Part shown: positions 1 to 9,628 of the stretch, piece after piece
Numbering within the stretch: the stretch's first letter is position 1
Layout of the letters: every line of letters starts with the position of its first letter
Origin: Marisimplicoccus sp038110465
Lineage (GTDB): Bacteria; Bacteroidota; Bacteroidia; Flavobacteriales; Flavobacteriaceae
Assembly (NCBI GenBank): GCA_038110465.1
Contig: JAYNJU010000001.1
Location: forward strand, 62,001-126,000
DNA: 64,000 nt
Reading direction: 5' to 3'
Notes under the pieces: model-generated
Told to the model about the DNA's origin: nothing
The model's input: the letters and a program-made list of their open reading frames with translations, nothing else
The model's database searches: none
Made by a program: the position numbers and the translations under genes

Positions 1-1
1 A

Positions 2-742
2 AACAATCAACAGTCAGAGGCTGAAAAAGTTATTAGGGAAGCTTATTCAGAAGATGATGCAAATGAGTTAATTGCTGAAATTAAAAAAGATAAAGAGTCA
101 AGTATTAAAACTGAGTCTGTTTTTCAAAAGAAATATGGATTTATTTTAATGCTTGCTTTTCTAATTGCAGCATTCAATCAGTTTTCTGGAATTAATGCAT
201 TTTTGTATTATGCTCCAAGAATTTTTGAAGCTGGTGGTTTAGGCCAAAGTGCTGCTCTTTTAAATAGTGTAGGTATTGGACTTACCAATGTGATCTTTAC
301 ATATATAGGCATAAGCTTAATTGATAAACTTGGCAGAAAAAGTTTAATGTATATTGGATCAATAGGTTATATAATTTCATTATCATTAATAAGTCTATCT
401 TTTATTTTAGAATGGGGAGGAATTGCTCTTCCAATATTCCTATTTTTATTCATTGCATCTCATGCTATTGGACAAGGAGCTATAATTTGGGTATATATAT
501 CAGAAATTTTCCCGAATCATATTAGAAGTTATGGGCAGTCATTTGGAGTATCAACCCATTGGGTCTTAGCAGCTATTATTCCATCTCTTATACCTTATCT
601 ATTTGGAGTAGTTGGACCAGGTATTGTTTTTGCTTTTTTTGCATTTATGATGGTCTTACAATTACTTTTCACTCATTTTATTATGCCTGAAACAAAAGGT
701 GTTTCTCTAGAAGATCTAAGTAAAAAACTTATTAAAAATTGA
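2..742 (+). CDS. Sugar-porter MFS transporter, C-terminal part (5' end outside window)
   Basis: The reading frame is open from base 2, so the gene begins upstream and only about 246 C-terminal residues are seen. After a hydrophilic loop rich in Lys/Glu, several hydrophobic segments follow, matching roughly the second half of a 12-helix major facilitator. The motif DKLGRKSLMYIG after a helix and the closing PETKG are signatures of the sugar-porter (SP) subfamily, which carries monosaccharides across the inner membrane, usually with protons. The stop overlaps the start of the following fructokinase-like gene, so uptake and phosphorylation of one sugar, probably fructose, is a reasonable inference. 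Substrate specificity cannot be read from this fragment. Confidence 0.9.
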   Translation, partial: NNQQSEAEKVIREAYSEDDANELIAEIKKDKESSIKTESVFQKKYGFILMLAFLIAAFNQFSGINAFLYYAPRIFEAGGLGQSAALLNSVGIGLTNVIFTYIGISLIDKLGRKSLMYIGSIGYIISLSLISLSFILEWGGIALPIFLFLFIASHAIGQGAIIWVYISEIFPNHIRSYGQSFGVSTHWVLAAIIPSLIPYLFGVVGPGIVFAFFAFMMVLQLLFTHFIMPETKGVSLEDLSKKLIKN

Positions 743-1617
743 CAAACATAGTTTGCTTTGGCGAAGTTTTATGGGATAAATATACTGATCGAATTGAGTT
801 AGGAGGAGCACCATTTAATGTTTTTTTTAGGTTATCACAATTTGATAAAAATGCAAAATTTATTTCATCAGTTGGGAATGATAAATTAGGTGTTGAAATT
901 TTAGATTTTTTTAAAAAAAATAAATTAAACTCAAGTTTTCTTCAAATTGATAAAACTAGAAAAACAGGGACAGTTAAAATTAAATTGGATGCAGGTGAAC
1001 CAAGTTATGAAATCACACAAAATGTAGCATGGGACTTTATTGTTGAAAATAAAAATTCTAAATCTCTAAAAATAATTGATCTTTTGATTTTTGGATCTTT
1101 ATCATGCAGAAATGAGCAATCTTACTCAACACTCAAAAAATTGATAAATAAATCTAAAATCAAGGTTTTAGATTTAAATCTAAGACAAAATTATTATGAT
1201 AATGAAAAAATAAGTTATTTAGTTAAAAGCTCTAATTTTTTAAAAATAAACCTTGAAGAAATGTTTGTCTTAAAGAAAATGTTTGAATTTAAATCAAGCG
1301 ATCATAAAGGGATTATTAAGGAAATATTTAATTTTTTTGATCTGCAATATTTATGTCTTACTAATGGATCAGTAAATTCTTTTATTTATAATGGTATTAA
1401 GTTTTATGAGCAAAAATCATTTAAGGTTAACGCAATTGATAATGTTGGTGCTGGTGATAATTTTTTAGCTGCTTTTATTTGGGAGTTTTTTGCAAAAAAA
1501 TCAAGCATTCAAAACTCTCTAAGAATTGCAAGTGCTTATGGTGCGCTAGCAACTACAAAAAATGGAGCAACAACAGATATAAGCTCTACTGAGGTTAATC
1601 ATCTAGTAATCAGCTAA
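739..1617 (+). CDS. PfkB-family carbohydrate kinase, fructokinase-like
   Basis: A 292-residue ribokinase/PfkB fold kinase that phosphorylates a sugar with ATP in the cytoplasm. The N-terminal GGAPFNV (residues 22-28) is the substrate-side motif of fructokinases. DNVGAGD (residues 234-240) is the PfkB signature 2 with the catalytic base Asp240 and the anion hole. The start is a TTG at 739 that overlaps the upstream stop as TTGA. It is preferred because the protein then begins directly with the beta-strand expected in PfkB enzymes (ITNIVCFGEVLWD region), and no ATG lies nearby. The overlap suggests translational coupling to the sugar porter. Fructokinase is the most likely activity; another PfkB sugar kinase is possible. 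Confidence 0.88.
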   Translation: MTNIVCFGEVLWDKYTDRIELGGAPFNVFFRLSQFDKNAKFISSVGNDKLGVEILDFFKKNKLNSSFLQIDKTRKTGTVKIKLDAGEPSYEITQNVAWDFIVENKNSKSLKIIDLLIFGSLSCRNEQSYSTLKKLINKSKIKVLDLNLRQNYYDNEKISYLVKSSNFLKINLEEMFVLKKMFEFKSSDHKGIIKEIFNFFDLQYLCLTNGSVNSFIYNGIKFYEQKSFKVNAIDNVGAGDNFLAAFIWEFFAKKSSIQNSLRIASAYGALATTKNGATTDISSTEVNHLVIS

Positions 1618-1656
1618 CTGATATATTCCTAAAATTTTGATTTATTTATTTAGTTA

Positions 1657-1675
1657 TTATAAGATTTTCTTATAA
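1657..1675 (+). terminator. AT-rich hairpin after the kinase gene, possible weak terminator
   Basis: TTATAAGA and TCTTATAA form perfect 8-bp arms around a 3-base loop (TTT), 40 bases after the kinase stop. The stem contains a single G-C pair and the downstream T-rich stretch is not immediate, so termination would be weak. It separates the transporter/kinase pair from the susC promoter region. Confidence 0.35.
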
Positions 1676-1711
1676 GAATGTAAAAAATTCTCATTTTTTA
1701 TTTATTATTTA

Positions 1712-1742
1712 TTTGACTTTCACATTTTTAATGTTACATTGA
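1712..1742 (+). promoter_or_regulatory. Candidate Bacteroidota promoter for susC
   Basis: TTTG at 1712-1715 resembles the -33 element. About 19 bases downstream, TACATTG (1735-1741) resembles the -7 element TAnnTTTG with one base missing. The putative start of transcription would leave a leader of roughly 35 bases before the susC ATG. The match is imperfect, so this is tentative. Confidence 0.4.
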
Positions 1743-1781
1743 TGTAATTTTTAATAAAAAAATTAACAAATAATAATTATT

Positions 1782-4697
1782 ATGAAAAACTTACTGAAAA
1801 TGGGCATTGCTCTAGCTTTTCTATTTAGCGGAGTTATAAATGCTCAACAAATTTCTGGTAATATTTCTGATGAAACTGGACCTCTTCCTGGCGCTACAAT
1901 TGTTGTAGCTGGAACGAGCACTGGAGTTGTTGCTGATTTTGATGGAAATTATTCTATCTCTGCAAGTTCTGGTGATGTTCTAGTTTTCTCTTTTGTGGGT
2001 TATTCCCCTCAAGAAGTTACAGTAGGAAATCAAACTACAATCGATATAGTTTTGATTGCCTCAAATGAACTTGAAGAAGTATTAGTAACAGGATATGGTT
2101 CTCAGCAACAAAAAGAAATTACATCTGCTGTGGTTTCTGTTGGTGAAGAATCCTTTAATAAAGGAGCAATTAATGATGCTTCCCAGTTACTTCAAGGTAA
2201 GGTAGCAGGTTTGACAATTTATAATCGTGGAGGTAATCCAAACTCTAGTAGTGTTATCAGACTTAGAGGTTTATCAACGATTGGTGCAAACTCATCTCCT
2301 CTTGTAGTAGTTGATGGAGTTATTGGTGCTTCTCTTGGAAATGTTGATCCTAGTGATATTGAAAGTATTAACGTACTTAAAGATGCCTCTGCAGCTGCAA
2401 TTTATGGTTCAAGGGGTTCATCTGGTGTTATTCTAGTGACAACAAAAAAAGGTGGTATAGGTAAAACTGAACTTACGTATAATGGTCAGTTTACTTCATC
2501 TGGAATTTTAAACCAAATTGATGTAATGTCTCCTAGTGAATTTGTTGCAGCTGGTGGGCGTGATCTTGGTTCTCAAACTGATTGGTTAGATGAAGTTACT
2601 AGAGATGCATTCTCTATGATACATAATGTATCTGCATCTGGTGGAAATGGAAAATCATCATATAGAGTATCAGCTAACCTTAGAGAAAATGAAGGTATTT
2701 TATTAAATAGTGGATTTGACCAGTTTAACACTCGTTTAAATTTCTCTACAACCGCTTTAAATGATAAACTAAATATTGAGTTTAGTTCTTCATTTACTCA
2801 AAGAGATCAAAAAAATGGTTTTAACGAATCATTACGTTATGCTACATTATATAACCCAACTGCACCAGTATATGCAGTTGATGCTCCATATGCTTTTAAC
2901 GGAGCTCAATTTGGTGGATATTTTGAAACTCTAGGACTTTTTGATTCTTATAACCCTGTTTCAATCATCAATCAAAACTTAAACAATGGTGAAGGTCGTA
3001 CTTTAAATTATGGAGTAAACCTAACTTATAACGTTTCAGACAACATTACAGCTTATTTCAGATCTGCAGCTCAATCTTCTGATTATGCTAATAGAGTGTA
3101 TTTTAGAACTACATCTTTATGGAATAATAATGATAATTATGGTGGAGCAGATTCACCTGTTAGAAAAGGTGCTGCTGAGTTCTATGAGCAGAACTCTGAT
3201 TTCCAATTAAACGAGCTTTATGCTACATGGAGAAAGTCAACTGATAATATGACTATGGCAGTAACTGCAGGTTATTCATATCAGAAAGAAAACTTTAACC
3301 AAGTATTCTTCTCTTTAGGAGATTTCCCTGGTGATCAGATTGACTATATCGATGCAATCGAGTATTCACAAGATCTTCTTAACGCTGGGCAAGTTAATGC
3401 TAGTTCAGATAGAAATCCAGATACAGAGATTGATGCATTCTTTGCACGTGTTAACCTTACATTTAATAATAATATTTTCTTAAATGCTTCATTAAGAAGA
3501 GAAGGTTCTACTAAACTTGGTGCTGATAATAGATATGGTACATTCCCTGCTGTTGGTTTAGGAGCTGACTTAAACTCATTCCTAGACTTAAATGGGGTTC
3601 AACAATTAAAAGCTAGAGTATCTTATGGTGTAACTGGAAACCTTCCAGCTGGAATTGGTCTTTCTCAAGAAATTAGAGGATGGTCATGGGGTGGAGGTGG
3701 TTCTGCCGGAGGTTCTACTAACCTTCTCAGAGCTGCAAACCCAGACTTAAAGTGGGAAGAAAAATCTGAGTTGAACTTTGGAGTTGATCTAACAATGGAT
3801 CGTTTCTCTGCTTCACTAGATATTTACCAACAAACATCTAAAGACTTTATTATAAATCGTGTAGTTGATGCAGCAGTTTATGGGTTTGATAGAAGATTTG
3901 AAAATGCTGGTCAAATTTCTTCAGATGGATTTGAACTAGCATTAAACTATGATGTAACTCCAAATTGGAATACTGGATTAGTCCTTTCAAGTAACAAGGT
4001 TGTTCTTGATGAATATGTTCAAGATGCTGATAAGTTTGGTAACCTTGGATCTCCTGGTCAAAATAGTACATTTGTTACTCGAGTAAAAGTTGGAGAAGAA
4101 ATTGGGCAGCTTTGGGGTCCTGTATGGGATGGAACAGTAACAAATGGATCTCAAAACTTTAAGGATGTTAATGGGGATGGTCAACTTGTAGTTGGTCAAA
4201 ACAACGCATTAGATGAAAATGTTGACTTTGAAGTATTAGGTAATGGTATTCCAGATCTTGAAGTAGGTTGGTCTAACCAAATCACTTTAGGTGACTACAC
4301 TATAAATGCTTTCTTTAGAGGAGCATTCGGACATAGTCTTGTAAACACATTCCGTGCTTTCTATGAGCCAAGAGTTGGTTCTCAGAAATCATATAATTAT
4401 ATTAATACTGAGTTAGCTAATTCAGAAATCAAAAACGCTAACTTCTCATCTTTGTATGTTGAAGAAGCAGATTTCTTTAAGCTTGATAACTTAACTATAT
4501 CTCGTCCCTTGACAGATAATATTAACTTATCATTGAATGTTCAAAACGCTTTTGTTATAACTAGCTATACTGGTTCTGATCCGGAGCCTGCACTTTTCGA
4601 TCTTTTAGATGGAAATCCACTTGCTCCTGGTATTGACCGTAGAAATAGTTACTACTCTTCTCGTTCATTCACACTTGGTTTAAACGTTAAATTTTAA
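1782..4697 (+). CDS. SusC/RagA-type TonB-dependent outer-membrane transporter
   Basis: A 971-residue protein with a Sec signal peptide (residues 1 to about 22, ending NAQ), then a carboxypeptidase-regulatory-like beta-sandwich (about 24-100, with the DFDGNYSI and FSFVGY landmarks). A TonB plug follows (about 110-220, containing LYGSRGSSGVI-like AIYGSRGSSGVILVTTKKG), then a long 22-strand barrel region ending in an aromatic terminal strand (LGLNVKF). SusC barrels import oligosaccharides or other ligands with TonB energy while the SusD lipoprotein acts as a lid. The partner SusD gene starts 11 bases downstream. Proximity to a sugar porter and fructokinase-type gene suggests a saccharide ligand, but no glycoside hydrolase lies in the visible part of the locus. 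Confidence 0.95.
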   Translation: MKNLLKMGIALAFLFSGVINAQQISGNISDETGPLPGATIVVAGTSTGVVADFDGNYSISASSGDVLVFSFVGYSPQEVTVGNQTTIDIVLIASNELEEVLVTGYGSQQQKEITSAVVSVGEESFNKGAINDASQLLQGKVAGLTIYNRGGNPNSSSVIRLRGLSTIGANSSPLVVVDGVIGASLGNVDPSDIESINVLKDASAAAIYGSRGSSGVILVTTKKGGIGKTELTYNGQFTSSGILNQIDVMSPSEFVAAGGRDLGSQTDWLDEVTRDAFSMIHNVSASGGNGKSSYRVSANLRENEGILLNSGFDQFNTRLNFSTTALNDKLNIEFSSSFTQRDQKNGFNESLRYATLYNPTAPVYAVDAPYAFNGAQFGGYFETLGLFDSYNPVSIINQNLNNGEGRTLNYGVNLTYNVSDNITAYFRSAAQSSDYANRVYFRTTSLWNNNDNYGGADSPVRKGAAEFYEQNSDFQLNELYATWRKSTDNMTMAVTAGYSYQKENFNQVFFSLGDFPGDQIDYIDAIEYSQDLLNAGQVNASSDRNPDTEIDAFFARVNLTFNNNIFLNASLRREGSTKLGADNRYGTFPAVGLGADLNSFLDLNGVQQLKARVSYGVTGNLPAGIGLSQEIRGWSWGGGGSAGGSTNLLRAANPDLKWEEKSELNFGVDLTMDRFSASLDIYQQTSKDFIINRVVDAAVYGFDRRFENAGQISSDGFELALNYDVTPNWNTGLVLSSNKVVLDEYVQDADKFGNLGSPGQNSTFVTRVKVGEEIGQLWGPVWDGTVTNGSQNFKDVNGDGQLVVGQNNALDENVDFEVLGNGIPDLEVGWSNQITLGDYTINAFFRGAFGHSLVNTFRAFYEPRVGSQKSYNYINTELANSEIKNANFSSLYVEEADFFKLDNLTISRPLTDNINLSLNVQNAFVITSYTGSDPEPALFDLLDGNPLAPGIDRRNSYYSSRSFTLGLNVKF

Positions 4698-4708
4698 TCC
4701 CAAAATCT

Positions 4709-6301
4709 ATGAAAACTTTAAATAAATTTATTTTAGGAATTGCATTAATAGGTTTTACCTATTCATGTACAGACCTTGAAGAAGATCTTGTCGGAGATCT
4801 TACTTCTGACTTTTCTGTAGAGGGTATATCTACCGGTGGGTCTGGTGGTGGAGGTGATGCACTAACTGGTGTATTTAACGCCGTTAGAAATGCAGGTACT
4901 GCTAATCATGGAGGTTACTTCTCTGTTCAGTCTGTTTCTTCGGATGAGATGGCTGTTACACAAAAAGGTGGTGACTGGTATGATGGAGGAGTCTGGCTTG
5001 ACATGCATCGTCATACTTTCACTCCAGCAAACGGTCCTGTTACTGGTACATGGTCTCAACAGTATGGTTCTATTGGCCAGGTTAACAATGCAATTAGTAA
5101 CGGTGGTTTAGATGCTAATCAAATGGCACAGGCTAGGGTAGTTCGTGCTTATTTACATTGGAGATTAATGGATCTATATGGTAATATTGTTATTGCTGAT
5201 GGTTCAGGTTCTTCATCTCAGTCATCTAGATCTGCTGTATTTAGTTGGATTGAAGGGGAATTACTTTCTGCTTTAGGAATGGGTTCTTCTTTTGATATCT
5301 CAAAAGTTTCTGGCTCTGCTTTAGGAACTAATGATGAAAAGTATAGGATTAACCAATATGCTGCATTAGGTATATTATCTAAACTTTACCTTAATGCTGA
5401 GGTATACACAGGTTCTAATAGATATGCTGATGCTGCTACTGCAGCTGGATATATAATTGATAATGGACCTTACACATTATCTGATAGTAGTATATCTGTA
5501 CCTAATTTAGGAAAGCGTCCTTCTGTTGCTTCTGATCCTGCTAACTTAACAGGGTATGCTGCAATCTTTGCTTCTAATAATGAAAATAACCCAGAAATTA
5601 TCTGGTCAGTAGAGTATGATGAGGCTACAGCTGGTGGAATGAACTTCCATCACATGACACTTCACTATGCTTCTCAGTATACATGGAATTTTGAAGCACA
5701 ACCATGGAATGGTTATGTTGCTTTAGAAGAATTTGTTAATTCATACGAATCAGGTGATGCGAGAAAGAAAGCTAACTTCATTTCAGGTCCACAATTAGAT
5801 TATGGTGGAAATGCACTTGTAGATTTAGCTTCTGATTCTCCAACTCCAGAGATCGTTTATTCTTTAGGAATTAATGAACTTGAGCCTAATGGTGCAAGAA
5901 CTGGTGGTTACCGTCTTGGTAAATTCTCATTTAAGCAATTTGCAAGACCTGATCTAGATAACGATTATCCTATTGTAAGATTAGGAGATGTTCATTTAAT
6001 TCATGCAGAGGCTGTTGCTAGAGCGGCTGGTAACTGGTCACTAGCTCTTCCAGAAGTCAATGCAATTAGAGCTAGAGCTGGTGTTGCTGCCTTAAGTTCT
6101 ATTACTGCTGAGCAGTTTTTAGCAGAAAGAGGTAGAGAAATGTTCCAAGAAGCATCTAGGAGAACTGATCTAATTAGATTTGGAAAATGGGGTAATTCTT
6201 GGTGGGAAAAAACAAATTCTGATCCACATAGGACAGTTTTCCCAATTCCTACAGAGCAATTAACTGCTAATCCAAACTTAAAACAAAACTCAGGATATTA
6301 A
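4709..6301 (+). CDS. SusD/RagB-type nutrient-binding outer-membrane lipoprotein
   Basis: A 530-residue lipoprotein with the lipobox FTYSC and Cys20 as the lipidated residue, followed by the acidic stretch TDLEED that suits export to the cell surface in Bacteroidota. SusD landmarks include the helical RAYLHWRLMDLYG segment (TPR-like repeats, about residue 145). Near the C-terminus are REMFQEASRRTDLIRFGKW and the closing VFPIPTEQLTANPNLKQN, which is the typical SusD ending. It should sit as the lid on the SusC barrel encoded immediately upstream and capture the substrate. Gly/Ser/Ala-rich loops and Trp residues are plentiful, as in carbohydrate-binding SusDs. A strong terminator follows. Confidence 0.95.
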   Translation: MKTLNKFILGIALIGFTYSCTDLEEDLVGDLTSDFSVEGISTGGSGGGGDALTGVFNAVRNAGTANHGGYFSVQSVSSDEMAVTQKGGDWYDGGVWLDMHRHTFTPANGPVTGTWSQQYGSIGQVNNAISNGGLDANQMAQARVVRAYLHWRLMDLYGNIVIADGSGSSSQSSRSAVFSWIEGELLSALGMGSSFDISKVSGSALGTNDEKYRINQYAALGILSKLYLNAEVYTGSNRYADAATAAGYIIDNGPYTLSDSSISVPNLGKRPSVASDPANLTGYAAIFASNNENNPEIIWSVEYDEATAGGMNFHHMTLHYASQYTWNFEAQPWNGYVALEEFVNSYESGDARKKANFISGPQLDYGGNALVDLASDSPTPEIVYSLGINELEPNGARTGGYRLGKFSFKQFARPDLDNDYPIVRLGDVHLIHAEAVARAAGNWSLALPEVNAIRARAGVAALSSITAEQFLAERGREMFQEASRRTDLIRFGKWGNSWWEKTNSDPHRTVFPIPTEQLTANPNLKQNSGY

Positions 6302-6323
6302 TTTCCTAAAGTTTAGTTAAAAG

Positions 6324-6351
6324 AAGGCCACCTAGTGTGGCCTTTTTTTTT
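6324..6351 (+). terminator. Rho-independent terminator of the susCD unit
   Basis: AAGGCCAC (6324-6331) pairs perfectly with GTGGCCTT (6337-6344) around a 5-base loop, and the stem runs into an uninterrupted T-tract (6343-6351). It lies 23 bases after the susD stop and is the clearest intrinsic terminator in the window. Confidence 0.95.
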
Positions 6352-6379
6352 AGTATTTTAATTTATTTAATTTTACAAA

Positions 6380-9300
6380 ATGCGATTTTGGATATTAATA
6401 CTATTGCCCCTAGGATTAATTTCCTGTAACAATTCTAGTCCAAGATTTGAGAAGAAAAATTCTTCTTTTACAGGTATTGATTTTCAAAATATTTTGTATT
6501 ACACTGAAGAGTTTAACCCATATACATATCGTAATTTTTTTAATGGAGGTGGAGTTGCCCTTGGAGATATAAATAATGATGGATTATTAGATATTTACTT
6601 TACAGGAAATTTAGTAGATAATGCATTATATCTTAATAAAGGAAATTGGAAGTTTGAAAATATTGCAGAATCAGCTGGGGTTCTGTGTAAAAATAATTGG
6701 TCAACAGGAGCAACTTTTGTAGATATAAATAATGATGGATTCCTAGACTTGTATGTCGCAAAATCTGGTAAACCTGGTGGAGAAAATAGAAATAATGAGT
6801 TATTTATAAATCAAGGTGACCTCACTTTTGTTGAATCTTCCAGTGAATATGGCCTAGATATTGAAGGACTTTCTGTTCATTCTTCCTTTTTTGATTATGA
6901 TGGTGATTTAGATTTAGATGCTTATGTATTGAATAATTCTATAAGATCAGTAGGTACTTATGATTTAATTGAAGGTCAAAGAGAGGTGCCAAGTAACGAC
7001 GGTAATCAATTACTTGAAAATCATAAGAATAACTTTACTAATGTTTCTTCAAAAAAAGGTATTTACTCATCAAACATTGGTTTTGGTTTAGGTATTACTA
7101 TTTCTGATTTTAATGGTGACCTATGGCCTGATTTATTCATTTCTAATGATTTCTTTGAAAAAGATTACCTATATATCAATAATAGAGGAAATGGTTTTAT
7201 TGAGGAGTCTTCAAAGTATTTTGACGCTCTATCTATGGGTTCTATGGGTGCTGACGCTGCAGACTTGGACAATGATTTAAACCCAGATATTATAGTTACT
7301 GAGATGCTTCCAGAGACTCTATCAAGACAAAAAAATAAACAAGTTTATGAGTCCTACGACAAATTCCTTCTTGCAAGCTCTAAGGGGTATCACAAGCAAT
7401 ATCCAAGAAATGCTTTACAAAGAAATTTAGGTAATTCTTTTTATGAAGTTAGTAGACAACTTGGCTTATCAGCTTCCGAATGGAGCTGGGCAGCATTAAT
7501 CTTCGATATGGATAATGATGGTTATAAAGATATTTATATAAGTAACGGTATTTTCAAGGACCTTTTAGATAGAGACTATTTAACCTATGAGGCAAATGAT
7601 GAGAGAATTGGTCAAATACTAAGATCAGAAGAAGAAAATATAACTGATTTAATTGATTTAATGCCATCAAAACCTGTTATAAACTCTGTTTTCAGAAATA
7701 ATGGGGATTTTACATTTGAAGATAAAAGAATTGATTGGGGTTTAAATGAACCAAGCTTTAGTAATGGTTCTGCATATGGAGACTTAGATAATGATGGTGA
7801 TTTAGATTTAGTTGTTAACAATATTAATTCTGAAGCATTTATTTTTGAGAACCATGCAGAAGTTGAAAAAAATAATTTTTTAATAGTATCACTTAAAGGT
7901 TTTGATCCAAATATTAATGCAATTGGTTCAAAAGTAATAGTTTATCTTTCTAATGGGAAAAATATAATGTCAGAACAATTTCCTTCTAGAGGATTTCAAA
8001 GTTCTGTTTCTAATAGATTGCATTTTGGACTAGGAAAAAACAGTAAAATTGACTCCATAGAAGTTTTTTGGCCTAACAGAAAAAAATCTATTTTAAAAAA
8101 TATTGAATTAAACCAAACACTTAAAATTAGTTATTCAGAATCTGAAGTCTTCGATGTAAATCCAAGCTCTACTTTTGCAGTTAACAATTTTGATACAAAC
8201 CTTATAGATTTTAATCACATTGAAAATTATTATATAGACTTTGATTCAGAAAGATTGCTTCCTCAAATGTTTTCAAACGAGGGTCCCAATATTTCAAATT
8301 ATGATTTAAATAAAGATGGTATACAAGATTTTTTTATTGGAGGAGCAAAAGGTCAAACCTCAAGCTTATTTATCAGTACTAGCTCAGGATATGAAATTAT
8401 TTCTGACCCTTTTAAGTTACATAAGGATTCAGAAGATGTAGAATCTCTTTTTTTTGATGCAGATAATGATGGTGATATGGATTTATATGTTGCTTCAGGG
8501 GGTAAAGCATTTTCTAAATTATCAAGAACTTTAAATGATAGATTATATATTAATGAATCAGGAAAATTCATTTATGATGAATCAGCACTAAATTTTTCAA
8601 AATTTTTTAGCACTGGTGCTGTAAGTTTAAGTGATATTAATAATGATGGTTATGAGGATCTGATAGTAGGTGAAAGGTTTGATGTTGATACATATGGTTT
8701 ACCAGGATCAATTATAATTCTGATTAATAATGGTGATGGAACATTTAATGAAACTTTACCAAAAGATCTTCAAAATATTGGTATGGTTACTGATATTGTT
8801 TCTTTTGATCTTAATTCAGACAATAAATTAGATATAGTAGCAGTTGGCGAGTGGATGCAAATTAAAGCATTTTTAAATCAAGGGGATTCTTGGAATTTAG
8901 TTTCAGATATTATAGGATTAGATAACACTAATGGGATATGGCAAAATATTGAGATTTCTGATTTTAATTTTGATGGAATTCCTGACTTTGTTGTTGGAAA
9001 TATGGGGAGTAATGGATTTTATAAAAATAATATGAAGTACTTTCTCAATGATTTTGATAAAAATGGAAAACTTGAAGCAATATTTACATATAGAATAAAT
9101 GATAAAGACTATCCAATTCATGATAGAGATGAACTAATAAAGCAATTGCCAGAACTAAAAAAACAGCTTTTATACTATAGAGACTATTCAAATTTATCAA
9201 TTACTGAAATTTTTGATGATAAAACACTAAAATCATCATTTACAAATTTTATAAATGAAACTAGATCTATGATTTTTATTTCTGATAAATCTATGTCATA

Positions 9301-9628
9301 TTCAAAGGTACCTTTACCTAATGAAATTCAATATTCAAGTGTTCATGCAATTAAGATTTTTGATATTAATAATGATAGTTTTCTTGATTTAATTCTAGGT
9401 GGTAATCAATTTCTTGTTAAGCCACAATATGGGGCATTTGATGCCTCAAAAGGGTGGATAGTCTATGGAGATGATAAATTAGAAAATTCATTTAAGAAAA
9501 TAAAACCATTAAACATAAAAGGAGAAATTAGAGATTTTGCTATAGACCCAAGACCAAACTCATCTGATTCACTTACTTTAGTAGTAGGAATTTCTAATTC
9601 AAAAATAGTTAGTAAAAATGTTAAATAG
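6380..9628 (+). CDS. FG-GAP/VCBS-repeat lipoprotein with ASPIC/UnbV domain (CRTAC1-like), paralogue 1
   Basis: A 1,082-residue predicted lipoprotein (lipobox LISC, Cys16). It carries about 14 calcium-binding FG-GAP motifs of the form D-x-N/D-x-D-G-x-x-D, for example GDINNDGLLDIYF near residue 62 and GDLDNDGDLDLVV near residue 475. They form two groups of beta-propeller blades on either side of an ASPIC/UnbV domain (about 503-570, landmarks NAIGSKV, RGFQSS, LHFGLG, VFWPN). This architecture belongs to the CRTAC1 family of surface-exposed, Ca-binding propellers with no established enzymatic role in bacteria. The start follows the susD terminator by only 30 bases, so it probably has its own promoter, although no clear TAnnTTTG box is seen. 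It heads a run of five lipoprotein genes. Confidence 0.9.
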   Translation: MRFWILILLPLGLISCNNSSPRFEKKNSSFTGIDFQNILYYTEEFNPYTYRNFFNGGGVALGDINNDGLLDIYFTGNLVDNALYLNKGNWKFENIAESAGVLCKNNWSTGATFVDINNDGFLDLYVAKSGKPGGENRNNELFINQGDLTFVESSSEYGLDIEGLSVHSSFFDYDGDLDLDAYVLNNSIRSVGTYDLIEGQREVPSNDGNQLLENHKNNFTNVSSKKGIYSSNIGFGLGITISDFNGDLWPDLFISNDFFEKDYLYINNRGNGFIEESSKYFDALSMGSMGADAADLDNDLNPDIIVTEMLPETLSRQKNKQVYESYDKFLLASSKGYHKQYPRNALQRNLGNSFYEVSRQLGLSASEWSWAALIFDMDNDGYKDIYISNGIFKDLLDRDYLTYEANDERIGQILRSEEENITDLIDLMPSKPVINSVFRNNGDFTFEDKRIDWGLNEPSFSNGSAYGDLDNDGDLDLVVNNINSEAFIFENHAEVEKNNFLIVSLKGFDPNINAIGSKVIVYLSNGKNIMSEQFPSRGFQSSVSNRLHFGLGKNSKIDSIEVFWPNRKKSILKNIELNQTLKISYSESEVFDVNPSSTFAVNNFDTNLIDFNHIENYYIDFDSERLLPQMFSNEGPNISNYDLNKDGIQDFFIGGAKGQTSSLFISTSSGYEIISDPFKLHKDSEDVESLFFDADNDGDMDLYVASGGKAFSKLSRTLNDRLYINESGKFIYDESALNFSKFFSTGAVSLSDINNDGYEDLIVGERFDVDTYGLPGSIIILINNGDGTFNETLPKDLQNIGMVTDIVSFDLNSDNKLDIVAVGEWMQIKAFLNQGDSWNLVSDIIGLDNTNGIWQNIEISDFNFDGIPDFVVGNMGSNGFYKNNMKYFLNDFDKNGKLEAIFTYRINDKDYPIHDRDELIKQLPELKKQLLYYRDYSNLSITEIFDDKTLKSSFTNFINETRSMIFISDKSMSYSKVPLPNEIQYSSVHAIKIFDINNDSFLDLILGGNQFLVKPQYGAFDASKGWIVYGDDKLENSFKKIKPLNIKGEIRDFAIDPRPNSSDSLTLVVGISNSKIVSKNVK

